A stretch of 41,399 nt of DNA from Bacillota bacterium. Its GTDB lineage: Bacteria > Vulcanimicrobiota > JAJTBE01. Location: positions 1 to 41,399 of the forward strand of contig JAJTBE010000111.1 in the NCBI GenBank assembly GCA_021287065.1, written 5' to 3'. This document shows, one piece after another, positions 33,439 to 40,885 of the stretch. How positions within the stretch are numbered: position 1 is the stretch's first letter; each line of letters begins with the position of its first letter. A program made the position numbers and the translations under genes. The notes beneath the pieces were generated by a model, which worked only from the letters and a program-made list of their open reading frames with translations, made no database searches and had not been told where the DNA came from.

Positions 33439-34791
33439 TTAAAGCACTGCTGCTTTCATTTCACTTTCGATGAACTTTTCTTCCATGCGGATATCCATGG
33501 TTTCGAGTTCTGCCATTACCGGTTCATAGATATGAGGTTCGACAGGGATCTTTACTCCGATATCAGTGATTTTACCGGTGAGGATGAGTTTGATTCCGAT
33601 TGCCGCAGGAAGGCTTACGGTTCTTGCCATTGATGAATCGCCATTGGGAATTCCGTAATCGATCATTGTAGCGGTAATATCTTCCTTTTTGCCTTTTTCA
33701 GGATATTCAGCTTCGAAAATATGATGAAGAATAATCATATCTCTTTCACCTTCTTTATAGCTCATCTTTGCAAGCATGAGTCCGCAGAGGATATCCATCG
33801 GATTGAGGGGTGTTCCTTCAGGAATCACTGCATCTTCAAAAAGGCCCAGCCATTCCATGGCGCCGAGTTCGGGAGAATCCACATCTTTGCCGGCTTTTTT
33901 AGCTATAGCTTCTTTGACATTCTCATCTTTTGAAGCTCCGGCTATTTTCAGCATAAACTCTTTGTATGAAAGTCCGCCAAGACTTGCATCGGGAGTATCA
34001 AGGAGCATTCCGAGATCCGCAAATGTCTTGATAATGCTGCACCAGCCAATATTTCTGAATGTTCCCCTGAACATGGTTTTTGTATCTTCAATTCCGTAGG
34101 TTTCTTTGTAAGGGATGGAATCTCTGTTGGGATAACCTTCGAGAAGACCACAGCTTCCAACTTCCATTGTCCAGTAATTGTCAAACAGATCTTTTCCGGG
34201 AATCTCAATAATTTCATCATCTTTCAGGAAACGGGCGTTGTTTTTGCCGGCCATGAGAACTCCTCTGGGGCTCCATGAGAACTTGTATCCGAAGGGATTG
34301 TCATTGGCTTCGGGTGCAGGAAGTCCACCGCAGTATGAACTGAAGGCAGTGATCTTACCACCGTTTTTCTGAACCTGATGGATGATTTTCATTGCGGACA
34401 TATGATCGATACCGGGATCGAGTCCGATTTCGTTGAGAATAATAATGCCGGCTTCTTTAGCTTCTGCATCGAGTGAAGCCATATCTTTGCTGACATAGGA
34501 AGTGGTGACCATATGTTTTTTATGTTTAATGCACATACGGGCGACTTTTACATGGTATGTATAGGGAAGAAGGCTGACGGCCAGATCAGTCTGGGCTACA
34601 AGTTCTTCCAGCTTTGCATCATCATTTACATCAAGAGCGATAGCTCTTCCCTGAGAATGATTTCCGACTAGTTCCTCAGCTTTTTTCACTGTTCTGCTTG
34701 CTACAGAAACAACAAAATCGGGCTGATTCATAAGATATGTAACGAGCGGTCTTGCTACGAGACCTGCTCCGAGCACCAGAATGTTCTTCAT
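33439..34791 (-). CDS. Saccharopine dehydrogenase, glutamate-forming (LYS9-like)
   Basis: The 450-residue product starts at ATG with GAGGAGG upstream. The Rossmann motif is LGAGLVARP (6-14). The family segments GLDPGIDHMSAMKI, YCGGLPAPEANDNPFGYKFSW and LLEGYPNRDSIPY match the saccharopine reductase half of eukaryotic LKR/SDH (AASS) and LYS9. It converts saccharopine to glutamate and aminoadipate semialdehyde with NAD(P). It follows the lysine-ketoglutarate reductase gene, so the pair covers the first two steps of saccharopine-route lysine degradation. The reverse (synthesis) is possible, but the rest of the aminoadipate pathway is not here. Confidence 0.95.
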   Translation of the reverse strand: MKNILVLGAGLVARPLVTYLMNQPDFVVSVASRTVKKAEELVGNHSQGRAIALDVNDDAKLEELVAQTDLAVSLLPYTYHVKVARMCIKHKKHMVTTSYVSKDMASLDAEAKEAGIIILNEIGLDPGIDHMSAMKIIHQVQKNGGKITAFSSYCGGLPAPEANDNPFGYKFSWSPRGVLMAGKNNARFLKDDEIIEIPGKDLFDNYWTMEVGSCGLLEGYPNRDSIPYKETYGIEDTKTMFRGTFRNIGWCSIIKTFADLGMLLDTPDASLGGLSYKEFMLKIAGASKDENVKEAIAKKAGKDVDSPELGAMEWLGLFEDAVIPEGTPLNPMDILCGLMLAKMSYKEGERDMIILHHIFEAEYPEKGKKEDITATMIDYGIPNGDSSMARTVSLPAAIGIKLILTGKITDIGVKIPVEPHIYEPVMAELETMDIRMEEKFIESEMKAAVL

Positions 34792-34815
34792 TTAGAGAGA
34801 CCTCCTCAAAGTAGT

Positions 34816-34846
34816 GGGAATAGCTTTTCCATAGAAAGCTATTCTC
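34816..34846 (-). promoter_or_regulatory. Intercistronic hairpin between the LKR and saccharopine dehydrogenase genes
   Basis: GAATAGCTTT (34818-34827) and AAAGCTATTC (34835-34844) form a perfect ten-pair stem with a seven-base loop, extendable by two pairs. No T-run follows in the direction of transcription, so it is not a standard terminator. It lies just before the dehydrogenase ribosome site. Confidence 0.5.
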
Positions 34847-34888
34847 CTTCGACTAAAAAAATAGTTTATAAACAATCATAAACTGCCA

Positions 34889-36223
34889 TTACAGACTATC
34901 ATTGAAATTCTTCAGATAATGATCAAGATAGGTATAATCGGGCATCAGCTCGCCTTTAAAGGTGATAAGTGCTCTTCTGATTTCCGGAGGGAAGGTGTGG
35001 TGAGAAAACTCGCTGCTGCTGAGGGCATCAAGTATTTTCGGAATATAGGAAAGAAGAACGCTTCCGAAATATTCCGATGATTCTGCAGCAAGCTCGCAGG
35101 GAAGATTATCAACCGCAAGCACGAGAACCCCGTCTTCCTCAAATCCTGATACGACCTCATCCTTTTCCGGATTGTAAACATAAACCGGATTGCTGGGTTG
35201 TGTTGCATATTTTGTGAACTCAATGGCGCCTTCGATATCAATGCTGATATCTCCCACAACCCGCAGATGGGTTTCACTTTTTTTCTCTCTGTACAATTCC
35301 TGCATGAGATTTCTGGTAATCAGTCTGGGGTTTTTATCTGTCCAGAAAATAGCATTTATGAGTATGTGCATATGAGGCACATATTTTTCAAACTGGCCCT
35401 TGTATTTTTCAGGATTGACGAAATAATCCTTAAGATCAAATCCGGCGGAAGAATCAATAGGCTCAACAGTATGTTCCTCTTTGAAAACAACCTTGTATAT
35501 GTGTTTATTGGAAACATCACTGCAGCTTCTCAGTTCAAGCAGTTCTTCAGGTGAAATTTCGATAACAGGAAGAAAATCGACTATTTCCTGAGAACCTTTT
35601 GATACATTTCCGTATCCGGCAAAACCTATAACCAGCGGGACAATGCGGGAGTCCAGACCCTCGGCGGTTATTCTCTCCCCTACCTTGCGCAGGGATTTTT
35701 CCGCCTCTTTGAGAGTTCCATAATGGTATGTCTGCAAAATATCAGTGAAAGGATTTTCTATTCCCTCAATCTGAAGTTTTTTTCCAAAAGCCCATAAGGT
35801 ATCTATCATACCTGCCAGACCTGCAAAACGGCCGAAGAAAATGAGTCTTCTTCCCTGTTCGTCGGTTATTTTTTCATAATCGATCAGGTTTGTTTCAAGT
35901 TCGAGGTATTTTTTCAGTGACGGCATGTTATAGTGCTGTCCCTTGATAACATGCGAAAAATTGATATAAGTTTTACCCTTTTCGATATGATATGCCGGCA
36001 TTTCCTTGACTGACAGAATTACATCGGCTGCGCTTAAATCATCCTGAACAAAAGCTCCGGCTTTCTGATATTCCTCATCGCTGAATGCCCTTATTTCCGA
36101 TGGCTGAATATAAACAGGTACTTCGTATTTTTCAATCAGTGTTTTCACCTGAATGGGAGTGAGAGGAGTTCTCCTTTCCCACTCGCTTTTGACTTCTTTT
36201 CTTATGCCTATGGGCTTCCGCAT
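34889..36223 (-). CDS. Lysine-ketoglutarate reductase (saccharopine-forming, N-terminal AASS-like)
   Basis: The 444-residue product starts at ATG after GGAGGT. It condenses lysine and 2-oxoglutarate to saccharopine with NAD(P)H. The N-terminus IGIRKEVKSEWERRTPLTP is typical of the alanine dehydrogenase/PNT-like LKR domain. IFFGRFAGLAGMIDTLWAFG, VIGFAGYGNVSKGSQEI, VVGDISIDIEGAIEFTKYAT and VLVLAVDNLPCELAAESSEYFGSVL match the reductase half of plant and animal LKR/SDH. Here the two halves are separate genes 97 bases apart. A terminator ends only 22 bases before its start, so its promoter is not obvious. Confidence 0.95.
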   Translation of the reverse strand: MRKPIGIRKEVKSEWERRTPLTPIQVKTLIEKYEVPVYIQPSEIRAFSDEEYQKAGAFVQDDLSAADVILSVKEMPAYHIEKGKTYINFSHVIKGQHYNMPSLKKYLELETNLIDYEKITDEQGRRLIFFGRFAGLAGMIDTLWAFGKKLQIEGIENPFTDILQTYHYGTLKEAEKSLRKVGERITAEGLDSRIVPLVIGFAGYGNVSKGSQEIVDFLPVIEISPEELLELRSCSDVSNKHIYKVVFKEEHTVEPIDSSAGFDLKDYFVNPEKYKGQFEKYVPHMHILINAIFWTDKNPRLITRNLMQELYREKKSETHLRVVGDISIDIEGAIEFTKYATQPSNPVYVYNPEKDEVVSGFEEDGVLVLAVDNLPCELAAESSEYFGSVLLSYIPKILDALSSSEFSHHTFPPEIRRALITFKGELMPDYTYLDHYLKNFNDSL

Positions 36224-36244
36224 CTATACCTCCGCTTTCTGAAT

Positions 36245-36284
36245 TAAAAAAAGCCTGTACAAATTGAATATATATACAGACTTT
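36245..36284 (-). terminator. Leftward intrinsic terminator just upstream of the LKR gene
   Basis: Read leftward, AAAGTCTGTA and TACAGGCTTT form a ten-pair stem with one wobble, followed by seven T (the A-run at 36246-36252). It ends the upstream two-gene unit, or acts as an attenuator for the LKR gene, which starts at 36223. Confidence 0.75.
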
Positions 36285-36326
36285 GTTCCTTCTTCTTATT
36301 TCCTTTTTCGAAAAATCCTTCTGAAA

Positions 36327-36626
36327 TTATTCCTTTATAATACCATGAAGATTATACGGATAAAGCATAAACAGAATTTCCCTGAAAAAATCTTCCGTAA
36401 AGGGCTGAATAACTTCCTCATTGTGGGTGAAAACTCCGCTTTTAGTGCTTGAAGGCGTTTTCTTAACTATGGGACTGGAAAAAAGACTTCTCAGTTTTTC
36501 CTTCAGAATAGCATCATAACATTCAACCCTTACGCCTGAAGCAGTAAGCTCCACCATGGCAAGGTATTCCGAACCGGGGACTTTTCCGGTGGATTTAACA
36601 ACAAGAGGATAAATATTTATAATCAT
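36327..36626 (-). CDS. Hypothetical protein, 99 residues
   Basis: The gene overlaps the stop of the upstream pseudo-peptidase gene by four bases (ATGA), so it is translationally coupled to it and is probably a partner. The product has a beta-rich N-terminal half (IINIYPLVVKSTGKVPGSEYLAMVEL, only partly quoted here) and a helical end (EDFFREILFMLYPYNL). There is no signal peptide, Cys cluster or known motif, so no function can be assigned. A terminator lies about 40 bases downstream. Confidence 0.72.
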   Translation of the reverse strand: MIINIYPLVVKSTGKVPGSEYLAMVELTASGVRVECYDAILKEKLRSLFSSPIVKKTPSSTKSGVFTHNEEVIQPFTEDFFREILFMLYPYNLHGIIKE

Positions 36627-38143
36627 ATTACTCCAAAATCCCCTTCACTTTCATCTTCAGGATTAAGTTCCTCACCACGGTTAACCTGTCTGAAAAGATA
36701 TTCGATATATGCATACATCGTTCTGTCTATATCATAAAGTTCTTCCTTGGTGCAGAGGAAAGAATGACGATCATCATAACCGCCGGTAAGCTGTCCATGG
36801 GGTGCGGTAAGAAACGCTTCCACAGTCTGGGCAAAATAGTGAACCGGAGAAGCGGATGAATAACTATCTATGAATAAATGCCCCTGTTCTCTGTTAAGGC
36901 ACGATTTGTAACTGGCAAGAACCGCCGGTGATTTTTCCGAGGCAAAACCTTCATCTCCAAGGCTGTGATCAAATACATGAGCGAAATAAAGAACGGGAAT
37001 TCTTATAAGTGGGTTGCCTTCTTCAACAACTTCCTCACCAATAACCATAAGCTTTTCCGCAGGAAAGTATCCGTAGCGGATTCGAAGAGCCGATGTGGAG
37101 TAACCGCCTTTGAATAAGCCTCCGAAGTTTTCAGGACTCTTATCCCGGGGAATCAGAAGGATGCGTTCGCCGCCGGCGTGGCACTGTTCAAGAACCCTTA
37201 TGCCGAATACCTTGAGCTGATGGCAGAGTTTATCATATATCTTGCCCCTTGATTCGGTAACAATCAGCTTTTCGAATGCCTGAGCAAACCGGGCGTTGAG
37301 AGGTGGCGGGGCTGATTTCTTAGTCTGCTTTGCTGATTCAGCCTGAGCTGCCATTTCTTCTTCCGCAGAGTTATCAATAATTATGGTTTTCTTCTTTTTT
37401 GAAGTATCTGCGATGATAAAGCCGTCGTCATAGGAAAGGAGGCTCATAAAATCGGATGATGAACCGGACGAAGATGAGATTTCCTCTTTTTTCGAATCCT
37501 CAAAGCTTACGGTTTCTGCGGAGACCTCTTTCTTTTCCCTTTTTTGCCGTATTACATCAATAACATCCTGAACCGCCTGGTCGTGGCGGACTTTTTCGGA
37601 TTGAGTTTCAGTTGTTTTTTCCTGTTCATTCTGTTTTTCCGAAGCAGCTTCTTCTCTTTTTTCTCTCTTATCTTCTTCAAGTTCGAGAATATCCCTGACA
37701 GGAGGTGCAGCAGAATGCACTACATTGGAAGCCGGTGTTTCCGGCGCTGCCATTCCTGCATTTTCAGGAGGCTCTTCCTTCAGTGTATCTTGCGTCTGTT
37801 CCTCGCCGTCCTGCTGTCCCTGACCGCCTTCTTCCCCGTCTTTATCCTCTTCTTCCTTCTTTTTCTCCTCGTCTTCCATCTCTTCAAGCCATTCCTGCAT
37901 TTTTTTACGGAAGGCGGCTGTGTTGTCTTTTCCTTTATACTGATCGGGATCCATATCTCCAAGCATATCATCACTAAGAGAAGTGGAATCGCTGTTGCTG
38001 GCGGATGCTTTTGAGGATTCGCCTGATTTTAGTTTTGTTTTTTTCTGTTCTATGGATTTTTTACCCAGAGCCGGATTTGTACGCTGGGCATTATCAACAA
38101 GAGTACTAATGGAAGGGTTTATATCTATAGGAAAACCAGGCAT
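36623..38143 (-). CDS. Disordered protein with a C-terminal ATLF-like pseudo-metallopeptidase domain
   Basis: The 506-residue product starts at ATG after GTGAGG. Residues 30-280 are highly charged and Ser/Glu/Lys-rich, hence disordered, with stretches of Glu-rich coiled coil. Residues about 284-470 look folded. VLYFAHVFDHSLG (384-396) aligns by pattern with the zinc motif HExxH-x-L of anthrax lethal-factor-like (ATLF) peptidases, and YSSASPVHYFAQTVEAFL (428-445) aligns with their EEYFAE third-ligand helix. The catalytic Glu is Val390 and the later Glu is Gln439, so peptidase activity is unlikely. There is no signal peptide. The coupled 99-residue gene follows. Confidence 0.8.
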   Translation of the reverse strand: MPGFPIDINPSISTLVDNAQRTNPALGKKSIEQKKTKLKSGESSKASASNSDSTSLSDDMLGDMDPDQYKGKDNTAAFRKKMQEWLEEMEDEEKKKEEEDKDGEEGGQGQQDGEEQTQDTLKEEPPENAGMAAPETPASNVVHSAAPPVRDILELEEDKREKREEAASEKQNEQEKTTETQSEKVRHDQAVQDVIDVIRQKREKKEVSAETVSFEDSKKEEISSSSGSSSDFMSLLSYDDGFIIADTSKKKKTIIIDNSAEEEMAAQAESAKQTKKSAPPPLNARFAQAFEKLIVTESRGKIYDKLCHQLKVFGIRVLEQCHAGGERILLIPRDKSPENFGGLFKGGYSTSALRIRYGYFPAEKLMVIGEEVVEEGNPLIRIPVLYFAHVFDHSLGDEGFASEKSPAVLASYKSCLNREQGHLFIDSYSSASPVHYFAQTVEAFLTAPHGQLTGGYDDRHSFLCTKEELYDIDRTMYAYIEYLFRQVNRGEELNPEDESEGDFGVI

Positions 38144-38174
38144 ATGAAAACCTCACTTTCGCAGACCTGATCCA

Positions 38175-38203
38175 ATTATACCATTATTGTCTTCAGAAGA
38201 AAA
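38175..38203 (-). promoter_or_regulatory. Possible extended -10 promoter of the pseudo-peptidase gene
   Basis: Read leftward, TGGTATAAT gives a perfect -10 with an extended TG one base upstream; the -35 (TTTTCT at a 17-base spacing) is poor. Transcription would start near 38168, about 25 bases before the ATG at 38143. Confidence 0.45.
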
Positions 38204-38266
38204 TATTGGGGATTAGCTGCATTTGTTATCATTGTGTTACATTTTTATAAAGATGGGGCAAAAATA

Positions 38267-38305
38267 AAAGAAGCTGCACTTTCCGGAGCGCAGCTTCTTT
38301 TTATT
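38267..38305. terminator. Intrinsic terminator of leuS
   Basis: AAGAAGCTGC and GCAGCTTCTT arms form a ten-pair perfect stem around a 12-base loop, with T-rich flanks on both sides. It lies about 30 bases past the leuS stop. Confidence 0.88.
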
Positions 38306-38331
38306 TTATATATTAATCATTTGCACACAAA

Positions 38332-40773
38332 TCAACCAACAACTATATTCAGAATCTTATCCTGAACATAGATAACTTTTTTGATCTCTTTGCCATCAAC
38401 AACTGATTTTACTTTCTCAGCAGCAAGACAGACTTCCTGAACCTTGTCCTGAGGGGAGCCGGCAGGCATTTCGATCTTATCCCGGACTTTTCCGTTTACC
38501 TGAACAACAATCATTGCGCTGTCTTTTCTGATGAAGTCGGGGTTGAATTCGGGCCACTTCACATCAAAGATGCTGCCTTTATTTCCAAGACTCTGCCAGA
38601 GTTCTTCCGCAAGGTGTGGAACCACCGGCGCCATCAGGCGGATGTATTCGCCTATGGATTCCTTGTAAATGCGGCCGGGATGCTTTTTGGCATAATCCTG
38701 AAGGTTGTTGAAACATTCCATCAGGGTTGAAATAATGGTGTTCATGTGGAAGCGTTCTATATCCTCGGTTATCTTGCGGATAGCTGTATGGATATAGCGT
38801 TTTACTTCTCTTGAAATCTCGCTGCCGTTAGCAAAATTGGCGGATTTTACGAAAACAAACAACTTTTTGAGCCAGCGGTAAACGCCTTCGATACCTGAAT
38901 CATCCCATTCCGAATCCAGCTCAGGCGGTCCGATAAACAATTCGTAAGCTCTGAGGGAATCGGTCCCGAACTTGTTTACCAGTGTATCGGGATTAACAAC
39001 ATTACCTTTGGACTTGGACATCTTTTCCAGTTTGCCGGATTTTTCGCCGACTCTGCAAATCATGCCCTGATTAAACAATCTGGAGAAAGGCTCCTTGAAA
39101 TCGATGCAGCCTGCTTCATAAAGAACCTTGGTTATAAACCTGGAATAGAGAAGATGCAGAATTGCATGCTCAACTCCGCCGACATAAAGATCGACAGGAA
39201 GCCACATTTTTACCTTGTCTTCGTCAAAAGGCACTTTATCTTCGTGAGGTGATGCATAACGGAGGAAATACCATGATGAACAGACCCACTGGGAAATGGT
39301 GTCGGTATCCCTTTTTGCATCGCCGCCGCATTTGGGGCATTTTGTATGAACAAATTCAGGAATAGCTGCCAGAGGTGATTCCCCTGTTCCTGAAGGCTGG
39401 TATTTTTCAACAAAGGGAAGAAGAACCGGCAGGTTTTCTACTGGTACAGGCACTGTTCCGCATTTTTCGCAATAAACCATGGGAATAGGCGCTCCCCAGT
39501 ATCTCTGGCGGGAAATAAGCCAGTCTCTGAGTTTATAATTAACCTGCTGGCGGGCAAGATTCTGTTCAGAGAGTTTTTCAACGATTTTCTCGAAACACTC
39601 TGATGATGAAAGACCGTCAAACTCACCTGAATTGACCATTGTTCCCTCATCTGCAAAAGCTTCCTTCATTTCCTTCGAACCATCGGGAGGAAGTATGACC
39701 TGGCGAATCGGCAGATTAAATTTGGTCGCAAAGGCAAAATCTCTTGTGTCATGAGCGGGTACAGCCATAATGGCGCCGGTTCCGTATGACAAAAGGACAT
39801 AGTCGGAAATCCAGATTGGTATCTTTTCACCGTTTACAGGATTAATGGCATAAGCTCCTGTGAAAACCCCTGTTTTTTCCTTTTCTTCGGAAATTCTATC
39901 AACTTCCGTAGCTGACTGGGCTTTTTCCACATATTCCCTGACCTGCTGTTTCTGCTCGTCGGTTGTAATCATATCAACATAAGGATGTTCCGGAGCGAGA
40001 ACCATATAAGTAGCGCCAAACAGAGTATCCGGCCTTGTTGTGAAGATTGTCAGATCCTCATCGAAACCGTCTATTCTGAAAATGACCTCGGCACCATAGG
40101 ATTTTCCAATCCAGTTAGCCTGCATGGTTATTACTCTCTGGGGCCAGTCGAGTTCTTCCAGATCAGTGAGAAGTCTCTCTGCATAATCTGTAATTCTGAA
40201 GAACCACTGATTCAGATATTTCTTTGAAACAAGTTCTCCGCATCTTTCACAGGCGCCCTGAACGACTTCCTCATCGGCAAGACCTGTACGGCACGAAGGA
40301 CACCAGTTGATCGGAGCTTCTTTTTTATAAGCAAGTCCCATTTCATGAAGTTTGAGAAATATCCACTGAGTCCATTTGTAATAATCAGGCGCCGAGGAAT
40401 TAACCTCTCTGCTCCAGTCATACATCGAACCCATTTCCTTTAGCTGCCGCTTCATATTATCAATATTCTGCTGAGTGCTCACCACAGGGTGGAGACCCTT
40501 TTTAATAGCGGCATTTTCAGCAGGAAGACCGAAAGCATCCCATCCCATAGGATGAAGAATTTCGTAGCCTTTCATCTTCATATAACGGCACCAGACATCG
40601 CTGAGCACATAACCTCTCCAGTGGCCTACATGGAGACCTTCGCCGCTGGGATAAGGAAACATATCAAGGCAATAATGCCGGGGCTTGGGTGTATTGTCAT
40701 GAGTTGCATGAGCATCGGTTTCTTCCCAAACCTGACGCCATTTTTTCTCAATTTCTTCATGATTGTAAAACAT
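38332..40773 (-). CDS. leuS: Leucyl-tRNA synthetase
   Basis: The ATG at 40773 has GGAGG seven bases upstream and gives the usual MFYNHEEIEKKW start; the open frame extends 17 codons further but without a ribosome site. The 813-residue enzyme charges tRNA-Leu in the cytoplasm. HVGH (about 48-51, the HIGH motif) and KMSKS (about 584) mark the class I active site. The CP1 editing domain is present (TTRPDTLFGATYMVLAPEHP). Two Cys4 zinc sites are visible (WCPSC/CERCG and YCEKCG/CPKCGG). The C-terminal end ILNIVVG is typical. It appears monocistronic or follows the gene at 40886. Confidence 0.98.
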   Translation of the reverse strand: MFYNHEEIEKKWRQVWEETDAHATHDNTPKPRHYCLDMFPYPSGEGLHVGHWRGYVLSDVWCRYMKMKGYEILHPMGWDAFGLPAENAAIKKGLHPVVSTQQNIDNMKRQLKEMGSMYDWSREVNSSAPDYYKWTQWIFLKLHEMGLAYKKEAPINWCPSCRTGLADEEVVQGACERCGELVSKKYLNQWFFRITDYAERLLTDLEELDWPQRVITMQANWIGKSYGAEVIFRIDGFDEDLTIFTTRPDTLFGATYMVLAPEHPYVDMITTDEQKQQVREYVEKAQSATEVDRISEEKEKTGVFTGAYAINPVNGEKIPIWISDYVLLSYGTGAIMAVPAHDTRDFAFATKFNLPIRQVILPPDGSKEMKEAFADEGTMVNSGEFDGLSSSECFEKIVEKLSEQNLARQQVNYKLRDWLISRQRYWGAPIPMVYCEKCGTVPVPVENLPVLLPFVEKYQPSGTGESPLAAIPEFVHTKCPKCGGDAKRDTDTISQWVCSSWYFLRYASPHEDKVPFDEDKVKMWLPVDLYVGGVEHAILHLLYSRFITKVLYEAGCIDFKEPFSRLFNQGMICRVGEKSGKLEKMSKSKGNVVNPDTLVNKFGTDSLRAYELFIGPPELDSEWDDSGIEGVYRWLKKLFVFVKSANFANGSEISREVKRYIHTAIRKITEDIERFHMNTIISTLMECFNNLQDYAKKHPGRIYKESIGEYIRLMAPVVPHLAEELWQSLGNKGSIFDVKWPEFNPDFIRKDSAMIVVQVNGKVRDKIEMPAGSPQDKVQEVCLAAEKVKSVVDGKEIKKVIYVQDKILNIVVG

Positions 40774-40806
40774 AAATAACCCTCCGGGTATTACAGAATT
40801 TGAATG

Positions 40807-40835
40807 ATTATATAATGTTTTCAACGATTTAGCAA
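40807..40835 (-). promoter_or_regulatory. Probable leuS promoter
   Basis: Read leftward, TTGCTA (40830-40835) and TATAAT (40807-40812) are 17 bases apart. Transcription would start near 40800, about 27 bases before the leuS ATG at 40773. No T-box-like leader fits in this space. Confidence 0.6.
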
Positions 40836-40885
40836 GGAGGAATATAGATGAAGAGTTTCCGGCAAATTCCGGAAAAAAGCACGAT

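Noticed and set aside
37544-38014. Rightward 156-codon Phe/Leu/Ser-rich frame
   Set aside because: It is the antisense of the Lys/Glu-rich disordered region of the pseudo-peptidase; Lys and Glu codons read as Phe and Leu/Ser on the other strand, giving a false membrane protein.
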